This document shows positions 47,024 to 59,052 of a stretch of 64,000 nt of DNA, one piece after another (position 1 is the stretch's first letter; the number at the start of each line of letters is the position of its first letter). Made by a program: the position numbers and the translations under genes. The stretch covers positions 310,001-374,000 of the forward strand of contig NW_026944383.1 in assembly GCF_033439725.1 (NCBI RefSeq), written 5' to 3'. The notes beneath the pieces are model-generated. The model was not told where the DNA came from, ran no database searches, and saw only the letters and a list, made by a program, of their open reading frames with translations. The DNA is from Neurospora tetraspora. Taxonomy: Eukaryota > Ascomycota > Sordariomycetes > Sordariales > Sordariaceae.

Positions 47024-50000
47024 GCTCTACTAATCTCAATACAGTATAGCCGGGCCGGCAAGCCTGCTTTTACCCACTTTTTCAACCCTGACAGCCCCGC
47101 CAGCCGACTACAGGTGACCCATGCCAGCCGTGTGCCCCGTGCTAGTAATTTTTGAGAATCTCGCCCAATCTCCCCACTCTTACTCTTTCACCAAATAACC
47201 TTCTTGAAATTTAATTTATATACTCTAACCACCATTATCGCTAAAATCAATCAAACAACACCACATTATCAATCACAATACTATCTTTCATCAAAGAAGC
47301 AAGCGACGTATTTAAATTTACCACTATTAAAATTCCTAAGATTCCTATCGCGAGTTCAATATTAAAAAATCGACCGACTTCAAAGTAAATTTTATTTTAA
47401 ATCTCTTACATTATTACTACCCTACTTCATTTATTTAACTATAGTTTCTTATCATATAACTCCCCTCCTTACCCTTCCAAAAACCCAAGTTTTACAAATC
47501 GATAAAATACTATTAAATTTATTTTATAATACTTCTTTCTCTTCAATAATATTAACATCGACTTTATTATTCTACCCTTTTTATAATATTGTTACCAAGA
47601 AAAAGAAGCGGGGCAAAAAAATCAAACCCCTCCATAAATAATATCAAAATCGGCTATACGTATATCCCCCCTCAACTTAAACTGCTAAACTTCGTTGCTA
47701 ATATTCCTACTGTATTAAAATTAAGGTTTTAAATTACCTCTTCTTTAATTTTATTCCTATCGATAATATTAACTGCCGTAATCGCAAATTCGAAACCCTA
47801 GAAACTAATCCTATAATTAATAACTATAATTATACCCTACCTAATAGCTTCCGCCACCCGATATATTTTTAAACTTCGAAGTACTTCGGTATACCCCGCT
47901 CTATTTTAATACGTTAATAATTATGAAGAAATAAAATTATTTACGGTACTAAATTTCCCTTCTAATCTAAATAGTTAGAATTAAAAATGTAATTATTCGA
48001 CTACTTTATTTCAAAACGTAAAGTAAATAATCTAATATATATTGATTAATTTAAAATAAAATTAAAGTATATTTTTCATTAATTAACCGGCCAACCCTAC
48101 TAATAATTTCTATTCTCGACCAGTTAAATTAGAAACTTTATATAATAATATAATATTATCCTTCGTTATATTATACGGCAATTTTCTAAATTACTAAAAG
48201 ATTACCTTTATTTCACAATTAATTTTCTAAAATCTATTAGAAGAAAAATAACTATCCTTATAATGTAAAATATTAATTATTTAATCCATAGCCCGCCCAC
48301 CCCCTACAAAATAAATATTTTATATCTTTCTTACCCCTCTATCTAATTTATAATCAATTAATTTCCCCTCCCTTAACTTTAATAAATAAATAAATAATTT
48401 ATTATCAACTTCGATAAGACCCCTGTACCCTTCGAATTCCTTAATAGAGCCACATATAATATTAGAAGTAATGATACTATTACGGACAAGACCGACCGAA
48501 GCGGATAGAACAAGCGGCAAGCTACTCTTATTCCATATATTTTTATAAATAGAGTATAATAGTTAAAACCCAAATTTATTTTTAAAGCTACTTTTAATAT
48601 AGCTAAACGAAAAATTTCAAATAATAAATCAAATTATTTCTTTTATCATCTTTCTTTCTTATACCCTCCTATTTACATCCATCTCCTTCCCCTACCCCTA
48701 AATTATACTTCTAAATTATAAATCGTATATAAAATTAAAACCGATGGAAAGTACTAATATCGTATTAATCCTATTACTTATAGGCAAATAAGTAATAATC
48801 CGAACTGAGGCGGGTAAATAAACGTAATACTATATACTACAAACCTAGAATTTACCCTTCCTTCTACTTTTTTTTCTTTTTTTCTTTCTTTTTCCCTGTA
48901 GCCAATATAGTTATTAATCTAAAATAAAACCTTAACCCAACAGAAGGGTAAACTAGTACCATATTTTCTACCTATTGCCTACGGGTAAATAAATTATAAT
49001 ATAAATAAAAGCGGGTAAATAGTATATTCCCTACTTAACCATAGGAAAAAAAGAAGGAAAAAAGGAAGGAAATAAAAGTCTTTATTTAACCTATCTCTTC
49101 TATTCTATTACTAACCCCCTTCATTTATCCAAGTGAAACCGATTAATATAATAAACGTATAATGGTTGAATTCAATAAAACGGTTTATAATAACGAAAAA
49201 TTAATGGTCAAATAAATTAATAAGGAATTATATAAAGAAGTAGGCAATAATAGTAATAAAGTATTATTAATTCTAAATACGGCCGGCTTCTACAAAATAA
49301 AGGAAATTTTCGATACCCTTAATAAATACAATATTAACCGAATACTAATCCCTAGCGGTCTTATACCCCTATTATAACCCCTCGATACCTATATTAATAA
49401 ATCCATTAAGGTATACCTCTTCAATAAATACGAATAATATATTAAAGAATAAAAAGCTATTAATAATAACGTTGAGAAATAGAACCCTAGTAAAAAGAGG
49501 ATTATACTTACACATATTATTATATAGGTAATCGATCGTTTTAAATTAAAAAACCTAAATTTAGTAACTAAATCCTTTATCGATTATAATATTTCTATAT
49601 ACCCTAATGGTTTAAAAGACTGGAAAATGAAAATTAAAAGTATTAACTAGTAGGATATTAATTTTTTTAACTTCTAGTAAACTACTAATACTGAAGTTAT
49701 CGATAATTATATTGAACCAAATGCGAAAATTACCTTCAACGAACTAAGTATAAATTATACTGACTATAATATAATCTCATTAAAGGCCTTTTATAAATAA
49801 TGATAAATCTTTAGTTTTAGTAAGCTTAAAAAGCTCGAATTTATTACTAAACTTATTACGGCTAACGAAGAAGCTCTTATTACGGCTAAATCGGGGGTAA
49901 ATAATATAGAATTAGTATTTAAAGAGGAGGAGGGAAATTTAATAGCGCTAATTTTAATTAATTAACATCATTACTAATATTAATCCTCGTCTTTATTTTT

Positions 50001-50666
50001 AATAACGATAAACTCTTCTACCTATATAAATGCCTTACCTTCTTACCACTCTCTCTCAATACCCTACATATTATATTTTCGTTATCGGCTCCCTTTCGAT
50101 TTTATAAAGTATTTAACTAAATAATTCTCATTCAAAATATACTCTTCAATAATATCCCTTTACCACTCTCGAACCTAACCAAAATAATAGTTATTACTTT
50201 TAAGGAATAAACCAATAATATATATAAACACAGGGGAAGAAAGTTGCCAGTAAATAATATTATATTCGTCGTTGACAATAAAAACTCTAACATCCTCAAA
50301 ATCTTTTATCACATCTATAAAGAAAAAAGAATAGGAAATCAAATCCAGTCAGCAATGCAAATTGTATAGCCATTTACGTACAAATGACATCGATAGTCCC
50401 AAGGTTAATATGAGGTATAGTTTTATAAGAAAGGATTAAAAATATCATCGTTTTTATGGCTAGTGTTAGTATTGTTGGCTGATGTGTAAAAGGGATAAAA
50501 TGACGAAATTAACAGGAATCAAAAGGTTGGCGGTCTCCAGAACCCCCTCTTTTGCCAAAGAACTGGGCACCCCTGTGTACCCCTTGTATGGCCACGTTTA
50601 CATATCCATATGGCTTGTATGAGGGAGCTAACCATACTGTAAGAAGGTTAGGCTCTGGAATTAATA

Positions 50667-50701
50667 TGGGGAGTAAATCTCTTACGACTGAGTAGAAGCG
50701 G
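50667..50701 (-). repeat. Right terminal inverted repeat of the pogo-like relic
   Basis: Read on the minus strand it starts CCGCTTCTACTCAGTCGTAA, matching the left end. TA follows at 50702-50703. The matching inner ATACTG word lies at 50634-50639, next to TA at 50640-50641. Confidence 0.85.
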
Positions 50702-51998
50702 TACCTCTGCACAGTACGATCCCACTCTGTGAGAGAGCCTCAGAGTGGTGAGAGTGGGCCCTTGAGCCCAGCCAACATCACGACCCAACGGGGCACATGG
50801 GTATGAATTCATCCGGTCGGGGCCCCATTGCCAGCCGGCGGGAGGAAGCCCGGAAGCCCGGGGAAGTCCAACATCACTACCGTGCCAGCTGGCCGGCCGG
50901 CCACCATTATTGTTTCTTTCTTTCTTTCTTCCTTCCTCAGGCTCTCAGAGCCCCAAAGCCTGTGTGTGCCTGGCGCCTGTCCCTCACCACAGCGACTGAA
51001 GCTAGCCGTGATCAGGTTAAGCGTCTACCCACCGCTCTGTTAGCGACTTCTTAGCGGACTGCTAATAACCCACACAGACGCCGCGCGCGCCGTCGAACTT
51101 CGTCAAATTCAAGGTGGATCCCGAAGTGAACCAACCCGGACCCCGGCCGGCCGGCCGGCGGGCCTCCCGGACCCTAGCTCCCTGCCCAGCCATTCATCTT
51201 CATCTTCATCTGCGGGTGGTCCAACACCCACCGCCCGACCCGACACCGACTCGCTCGAACTCGAGAACGAATCGACCACCCGGAACCGAAGCGAAACGGC
51301 CCTATCTAGGTAGCATAGCACGCACATACAGCCAACCGGCCATGCACAATGCATGCATACAAAAAATTTGGAATCGCGGTGAGCAGAATATGCCCTGCAA
51401 GCAGATTACACATCACCCCTGGAAAGTTCGTTAGCGCGGGACTTTACTACGCACTCTTCGCAACTCAACCACCATTCCACCACATTTCATGCAAGAAGTT
51501 GGTATCAACCAGATGCGTTTTGGAGGCTTTATACACTTTATCCAATTTTCCGTTTTGAATGTGGTTGTCCCGTTATTTTCCTGTGAAGTTTTGCAGACCC
51601 CTGTCACAAGAACCGCGCTAACAAACTTTTAAGGGTTGATGTATACTACGTAGGCCTATCTCTCCACCGGCTACCCTCCTCTGGTCTGTTCTGCCCCGGC
51701 AGGCAGGCAGACAGGCAGACAGGCCGGACGAACATCACCGGATCAAGCGCCGCATCGTCCATTGTCGACCGTCGTCGTTTTCGGTCTCGTGGAGTCGTGG
51801 AAGATTGCCATACCTACCTTACTCCCCACTTCTCCCGTTGCTGGGTACTATTCCCTACCAACCAGATGATGCTGGATGGGGTTGTGATGTGCCGTATGGT
51901 TTGGTTTGGTATTTCTACAGTACTTTGCTGGTTCGAAACTTTTCCAGGCTGCATGTATCTGGCGTGCCTGCCCGGCTTGCCGAAGACGGGATGGTATC

Positions 51999-52063
51999 GA
52001 CAACGACAACGACAACGACAACGACGATGACGATGAAGCTGATGATGATGATGATGATGATGC
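51999..52063 (+). repeat. GACAAC hexamer and GAT trinucleotide compound microsatellite
   Basis: Tandem CGACAA units grade into GATGAC and then GATGATGAT units. Non-coding context. Confidence 0.85.
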
Positions 52064-52893
52064 GGATCAAAGTCGACTAGCTACAGCTCAACAACATGTC
52101 TGCCCATCTCCAAGTTTACATTCATATACGTCGTTGTTCTTCATGCTGCTTCATGCTTCATATTCCAGCTCCTAGCCTTGTCTCTCTCTCTCTTTCCCAC
52201 CAAATTCCGTTCCGTTACCTTATGCTATTCCATGCTATGCTATGCTATGCCCTACCTGTCTATAATCCGTCCGTGATCCATTTTACCCCATTCCACCGCC
52301 AATCATCATTTCCACCAAAAGAGATGGACTCCCACCCAAAGAATCGGTACGGTACGGTAAAAGATGGGACCGCGGAACCGCGCGGCCTTGCCTATTTGGA
52401 CCCTCTCTACCCTCTACTCTATACCCTACACAGTAGAACAGACCCCTAGCCAAATCGGAAAAAAGTCCCCATCACCACCACAAGTAGTTAGAAAATCTCC
52501 ATCCCATGAGCGGAGTTCTCGGAGTTCCCGGCGGGGACCTGGATCGACTGGGTCACTATGTAAGCGGTGGGAGGCGCCCTGGTTCCTGGCGTCTGGGTAG
52601 CATACCCTGGGGCTAGATGTTCCAATGTTCCGCGCGACCAGGGCCAGATTCTCGCCTGACCTACGGTGACTAGGGGGGAAAAAAAAGAAAAAAAAAGGAA
52701 GGAAGGACGGAACCCCAAGGACGGAAAGTTCGGAAAGTTCGGCCACGTGATTGTTGTGGCCTGGACGCCTGGGCTGGGCGCCTGGGACGCTTAACTGGCT
52801 CCCGAGAGTCTACGGTGAGTGTAGTGTATACCTTGTAGCACCTTGTAGCTGTAGGTCCCGTGATAGACTGGGTAATTTGCCGTGTGGACAAGG

Positions 52894-52953
52894 CGAGACA
52901 GGCAGGACAGGACAGGCAGGACAGGACAGGCAAGACAGGCAAGACAAGACAAG
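52894..52953 (+). repeat. GGCAGGACAGGACA minisatellite
   Basis: Two to three near-copies of a 14-bp unit built from GGACA/GGCA words, decaying into AAGACA words at the right. Non-coding context. Confidence 0.85.
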
Positions 52954-53100
52954 GTGAGCACGGAGCATCATAGAGCATGAGTGAGTGGTGACTAAGTAGG
53001 TAGGAAGGCACGGAGGCTCATGAAGGTGCTATGCTAACTAGGTAGAGTTTATGGCATTACTACGAGGTGGTCATTGCTGTTGTCTTGACTTGCGGATGTT

Positions 53101-53121
53101 GGGGGGGGGGGGGGGGGGGGG
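53101..53121 (+). repeat. Homopolymer of 21 G
   Basis: An uninterrupted run of G, unusually long for fungal chromosomal DNA. The true length may be uncertain because such runs are error-prone to sequence. Confidence 0.8.
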
Positions 53122-54386
53122 ATATAGTGGTGCTTAGGGAGAGAGGTATAGCAATCAGAAAGACTGATGGTCGAGGACCGGGAAGCTATACACTGGTACT
53201 GACTGTATCAAGATCACATCTACCTAGGTCGGGGTTTACAGTCGATTTCAAGATTTCAACGGTGCACACAGCTCAAACGGCCGCCGTAAAGGAATCATGA
53301 AGTAGGCGAAGGGTGAAGGGAGTATGTGAGAAAATCAAGACTCTGAAGAGAAAAGAAAGGTCGAGAAGAGGAAGATGTTTCTCATTAGAGGGTTAAAGAC
53401 TTGTCTGCACAAATTATACAGAGATGGGTGGCCCGAACTATGAACATTGAGCTGACAGTATCCGGTTCTCAAAACAGATCGCTCACTCAAATATCTAGTC
53501 CGTCTTGTTTAGCCACACTCGGTTAGGATCAAGGAAGAGAGAGGAAAGAAAAGAGAGAAAGGCACAGAAGTGACACCAATATATAGACACATGAACATGA
53601 CAACTCACCAATCACTTCAGACCACTACTTCCAATAGTGGCCATTTCCATACTTAGCAGTCGACAACTACTTACAGGTCAAGAATTATTGATTATCACAA
53701 CTGAGTCTTCGGTATATGTGATATCTCCGAGTCGAAAAGGAGTAGGGCAAGCGACAAACTCGCCAGGACCTCGAGAAAAAGCACTGGGCAGCACCAGTTT
53801 TCTATGCCATCATCTTGCTGAACACATCATATAGCCTATCCATACCATATAATATACTGTGAGTATCCAATGAAGCGATGGGCGCTTATCAGGAAGGCCA
53901 GAGATGCTTGCTGTCTCTCGGCTGCTTCCAGGGAACAATAACACCAGCGCCATGGCGTAAAGTACACTCATATTAAAATAACCGAAAAGAAAACCAGTCC
54001 CATAATCTACATGTCCGCATCGCATCGCATCACATCATATCCATACATAAACATTCAGCCAACCTGTCAGGGCATGAGGGGAAGGTACACAGTGGATGAT
54101 TCACGCGAGGGTACATCTTAGCTGAATGTATTTCCCAGCCAGCCAGATTCCTGGCCACGACTTAGCCTAGTTCATGATCACACATCACACAGAATACACT
54201 GCATACAGCCATCACCCTTACACAACCACCATCACCACCACTTGACCAGTCATCCGTCCACTCACTAGTCTCTCACATCGGGGATGCCTAAACCAGTTAT
54301 CCATCTCACCATCTCTTTCACTAACCCAAACACCCCACCGCGTTTCCACCAAGAAATTCACTTCCTGTCTTGAGACATTTCACACC

Positions 54387-57300
54387 TCAAACCTCCTCAT
54401 CACTCTCCTCCCCCAACAACTCCCCCTCATCCTCATCCACAATAGTATAGTCCCCTCTCCCCCTCGCAAAGCTATCCCTGGTCCTGAACGTCCTCGACGC
54501 GCCGCCACCGTCCAGCCGGCTCCAGCCACCTCTCCCGCCGCCACCACCGCCTCCGATACCCCATCTCTCCGCCGTGTTCTTGGCCGTCCTCCACAGGACG
54601 CCCAAAACAAGCGGCATGGCGCCCGCCAGCGCCACCACCGCGCTGAGCGCGATGACGGGGTACTTGACCCAGGGCCTATCGGCGTCGAAGAACTCCATGG
54701 TAGCCGCCCCGTGCTCGCCGAGGCGGATCTGGCCAAATTTGCCGTCCCAGTTGCGGTAGACCCACCAGCCGATGGCGGAGGCGGCGGCGACGGGGAGGAC
54801 GACAGCGAAGAAGATGGCGACGCCCGAGACGCGGTGTTTGCGCTCAAAGTCGTCCTCGTGGCCTGGGCACGGGTGGACGGCGGCTTGCTTCTCGAAGTCG
54901 GCGCCGCCTTGGCAGGTGGTGAGCGGGATGCGGCGGTAGCCGGTGGGCTCGTAGTACTCGATCTCGTCGGGGTGTTCTTTGCACCAGAGCTTGGGGTCTT
55001 GGGGCTTGAGGCCCTTGACGAGGGAGCATTGGCCGTGGTTGTCGAGTTCGTAGTTGAAGTCGCTGTAGGATTTTGTCATGTTAGTAATCTGGTGGATTTA
55101 AGAAAGGGGGGGAAAGCGAGAGTAGGTATACTAACCATTCAAAGTCCGACCTGGTGCAGGTGCAGTTCTGCTTGCTGTACAGCGGATCCAGTCTGAAATC
55201 GTTGAAACACTTCAGGCCAGGCTTCTTGCGCAGATACTGAGAAACGTGTCCAAACAAACATCCATCAGGCTGGAGAGGGTGCTTGGGCGAGAAAATCTGG
55301 TAGTCGGATTTGCTGATGTTTTCTGGATCATACTTGCACACATGGTCGGTGAACTTGGTGAAGTCGATATTGGTGGTGAAGAGAAGACCATCGCTGTTCT
55401 CACCCCAGATCAAGAAATTCTGCGAGTTGCCAGAGCGCGTGGTGGTAAGATCCCAAATATCCACCTTCTCCTTGGAGAAAGTGTGCTTCTTCCAAGTAGC
55501 ACCCTGATCAAGGGAGTACTCGAGTGTATCCGTTTTCTGTCCCCTGATAGGAACGAGGACGATAATAGAACCCTGGTCACCCAAAGCCCAGTTCCATCTG
55601 CCTTTCTTGACCCGCTTCCAGGTGATCCCGGTATCTGTAGTCATGAAAGTGTCGGCATCCTTAAGTGGACCAAGTGAGTCGCCCACATTACCCCATCCAA
55701 ACATGACGCCCACGGCACCCTCAGATGAGTACGTCTTGCCGCGATCCCTGCGCTGGGTGTAACCCTGAATATGAAGTGCGCACTTCTCAGTACCGCTGGA
55801 CGAGCACGGGAACTTGCCAAATTCGTCCTTGCTAGGGGTAGGGAGGAACGCCCACTGGGCGCCGTCGTTGTGCGTGATCTTGGTCTGAAGTTTCTTGGGC
55901 GCGCTGCTCTTCGCGTCCGGGTTGGCGACCACGTTGACGAGAGCAACACCTTCCAAACCAACCATCTTTTCGAAATCAACGTAGAAATACTGGTCGCAGT
56001 TGACGTTCTTCACGCTGACGACGTACGATGTACCGTTGGAGTTACTCTTCAGGATTGTACCAAGACTCTTGTCACCCTCCATCCTGGTCGCCACGAAGAG
56101 ATTGACGGCATGGGTTGAGCTGTCCAAGACAGTATATGCGTGTTGGTGGGGAACTTCGAATCCAAAAGGGAATTTGGCCTCGGAGTAAAAACTGCCGTCA
56201 AGAGAAGCATAGGCCCGCAACGTCTTCTTTTCCGTATCTTCCGTCGCAACAACGATGAACTCTGCCATAGTGGCGAATTCTTTGGCATCCTTCAGACGTA
56301 CCCTCTCATCCTTGTTGAACCAGTCGTTGGATGAGACAAGCTGCAGGGCGCTGTCGTTGTCACCTTCCTTCTCGTGCTTGAGGCAGAGAATCTGCTCCAA
56401 AGCACGGTTCGCATATTTGCGCCCGTAAGCCTCCGCTCCCGTAAATTCACACCGGTAGACATCGCGGGCAAGGGCCTCCCAACGTTCTCCATCCTTTGTG
56501 CCGTATGCAACCCGATAGCAGTCGTTCTTGCTTTCGCACTTCTTCCCCAACCAGATGAGCCAGTTTGGCTTGTCAGGATGGAAGATAAGCGGGAAGATAC
56601 CGTTGGCGGCAGCCTCGAAATCGGCGGGTTGCGGCACCTCAAAGGTGCGGAAGCGCTTACCACGATCAGGTGTGTAGATCAGCTTCTTGCCTTCAGTAAG
56701 GAAGAAGACCCAATTCTTAACAGTAGGATGGGGAACGATGCTAATAACCTCCTCGTCCTTGAAGAAGTCTATCTTCTCCCAATTCTTGCCGTGATCTGTG
56801 GTCCTCCAGATAGGACCAACCTTTGGCCCTGAATCATCAACTGTGCGGTTCATCCCTCTCATGATGATGGTCTCGCTGGAATCGCTACTAGACTCGCCTC
56901 TTTCGAGGTAGTGCTTCTCCCAATGGGTCCAGTGGCCAAATTTGCCCTTGGTGTCGACCTGCTGGAGCTCACCCGTAGCCTCATCTGGTGGGGCACCGAT
57001 GCCATCACCACACGACCGCTCAACATCCTTATACTTGTCCTTTGTCTCCTTGGTATCCTTGCAGGTGTTGCCGGGAATCTTGCGGTACCCCGAAGTACCT
57101 AGGAATTTACCATTCTTATCACCCTCCTTGCAAGCACCCTCTGGGATGGGAATGGGTCCTCTAGACACACAAATGCCCTTGTCGTTTCGCTCAAAGTTGT
57201 AATCGCACTCGTAATCCTGGTCTGTGCAGTCGCAGTCTTTGGCCTCCACCTCCGCGAGCTTGAACTCTTTTTTGAGGAAGCACTTGGCATCCTTCTTGCG

Positions 57301-59052
57301 GCGGGCATAGGTCTGAGTGTGTCCCATGATGCAAGTAGGCTTTCCGTCCTTGTCAACCCGGGCATGCCAGTCCTCCATATCGCTGTCCTTGCAGGTAGCT
57401 TCGTGAAGGCCCTCGAAGTCGATATGGATTACTTGCCAGGCACCCTTAGCCTTGCCAATAAGCACGAACTGAAGGCCAGTCGAATCAGGAGTGGTTGTGA
57501 GGATCCAAGGCTGGATCTTCAGATCGTCGGGCAGCTTCTCGTCGACCCAGTTCTCTCCATGGTCAAGCGAGTAGCTGATTTCTGAAATATCTTCCTCCTT
57601 TGAATCGCGGACAGCCACGAGAATAGATCCTTGATCTCCGAATTCGTACTTGTGTGGCCCCTTCAGTGCCTTCTTCCAAGTCTTGCCGGCATCATCAGAG
57701 ACATAGAGATTGGCATCCTCCCAGTAGTCCCCGAGGTAATCACCAGTGTTGCCGTTGGCCATGACCAGACCGGGTGCTGGGCTTGAAAAGACACGACCGA
57801 CGTTATTAAGTTCGGTAACCGAGTGAAGATGAATTCTCTTGCCGTCCGCGGTAACCTTCTCGAAAGTTCGGCCATCATCGAAGGTGATCTCCGACACGAG
57901 TTTCTTTTTGGTGCTAGGCTTCTCGTCCACCTCCTTGCCGTTATCCACCTTGTTGACCAGGAAGATGCCCTGGATGCCGGCGATCTTCTCGAAATCGACG
58001 TGGCCAAACATGTTGAGGTTGGTATACTCGAGGTTCTCGCTGAAGTACGTGCCATCGTAGTTGCTGGTAAACATGATACCCATGGGTGCCGATTTTGAGC
58101 CTGTCATGACGTTCAGCTGGATGCTGTAGTTTGTGCTTTCCAGAACAGTATAGGCTTCTTGAACAATCTTGTGATCGTGATCATCATGCGCGTTGGGGAA
58201 CATGGCCCGCTGCCACTTCTTGGTGTCGGTGGAGATAAAGAGCGCCATCTCGTCGGTGTTGGCGGATGTCGTAGCCACCATGAAGTACCTCTTCACAGCG
58301 GCGACATTAACGACACCACGTACGGGCTTATCACCGGCTAGGTTTGGCTCGAACTCTTGGATATTCCCCTCCTTATCTGCCTTGAAAAAGTCGTCCGAGA
58401 TGACCAGGCGCCGGTCCTCTGAGAAGATGGAATCGACGCCCATGATGATGCAAAGGATGCGATCCTTGTCGAGGTCTGAGTCGCCAGTCGTAAATACGGG
58501 GGAAGACTTTGCCCACCAGCAGCCAAGGGTATCGGGACGAAGAGATTTGGCAGGGGTGTCGAAGCCATCGATTGTGTAAAGAGAGACCTCCTCGCAGAGG
58601 AAGCCGAGGCAGTTTAGACCGTTGAAGATGATGCGGTCGGGATCCGTAGCATGGAAGTGCAGGATATCGTACCGCTCCGTGTCCCACTCGGCATCGATTT
58701 CGAATGTCTTCCACGTCTTGCCTTGGTCCGTGGTGCGGTAGTGTTTTCTTCCATCAGTGATTGCGAAGGCCCGCTTCGAATCGAAGTCGTGCATATATAG
58801 CCGGGCGACCTTGCCGTCGGGGATATCCTTGACCACGGACCATGTTGCGCCTGCGTCATCGGAGCGCCAGAGGTTGGACTTGTGAGGGTCATGAAACAGA
58901 ATAGTATCGGACCCTTCGAAGTAGTTGAGATTGTTGGGCTGAGTATCAAGCTTGGTTGTCTTGAAGGTTGGGTGGTCCTTGGCTAGGAGGGGTGTCGCCC
59001 AAAGGGCAGACGCCAGCAAGGCCGCCGCCTGCAGAGCTCCCCTGACCCTCAT
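54387..59052 (-). CDS. vps10: Vps10/sortilin-type vacuolar protein sorting receptor
   Basis: Two exons, 59052-55136 and 55062-54387, giving 1530 residues, the usual Vps10 size. Vps10 cycles between late Golgi and endosome and delivers vacuolar hydrolases such as carboxypeptidase Y. A signal peptide (MRVRGALQAAALLASALWA) is followed by two tandem VPS10 domains, each with Asp-box (BNR) motifs such as SDDAGATW, TDQGKTW, SDDAGKTW and TTDTGITW. Each domain ends in a Cys-rich sortilin-C block (CFLKKEF...CDCTDQDYECDYNFE, and CFNDFRL...CTCTRSDFECDFNYE). The intron splits the Cys codon of the second block (TG|C). A transmembrane helix lies at about 1384-1408 and a second hydrophobic segment at about 1440-1463, with an acidic cytosolic tail. 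The intron is 73 nt with a GTTAGT donor and ACTAAC branch. Confidence 0.95.

Larger units (their letters stand above)
46988..50701 (+). mobile_element. Decayed pogo-like (Tc1/mariner) DNA transposon, RIP-type AT-rich interior
   Basis: The ends are inverted repeats of about 36 bp (46988-47023 and 50667-50701), each flanked by TA (46986-46987 and 50702-50703), the Tc1/mariner target duplication. From about 47171 to 50500 the sequence turns strongly A+T rich, dense in TpA and stops, as left by RIP. On the plus strand, 47873-47914 still reads as a psq-type helix-turn-helix fragment (TSKYFGIPRSILI). The segment 49240-49600 contains pogo/DDE-like remnants: LLILNTAGFYKIKE, RILIPSGL and PLDTYINKSIKVYL. 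No open transposase frame survives. The distance between these parts is longer than in typical pogo transposases, so inserted sequence inside is possible. The family call rests on these short motifs and the TA flanks. Confidence 0.72.
50702..54386. other. Gene-poor region, right arm (about 3.7 kb)
   Basis: No gene supported. It contains GGCCGGCC-rich words near 50888-50905 and 51143-51162, a CAGGCAGA run near 51698-51724, a GACAAC/GATGAT run at about 51999-52063, a GACAGGCAG minisatellite at about 52894-52953 and a G homopolymer at 53101-53121. The last part is the 3' flank of the Vps10 gene. Confidence 0.55.

Noticed and set aside
47171-50500. LTR retrotransposon as source of the AT-rich tract
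   Set aside because: No long direct repeats at the ends and no recognisable reverse transcriptase or gag remnants. The inverted ends, TA flanks and DDE-like motifs favour a DNA transposon.
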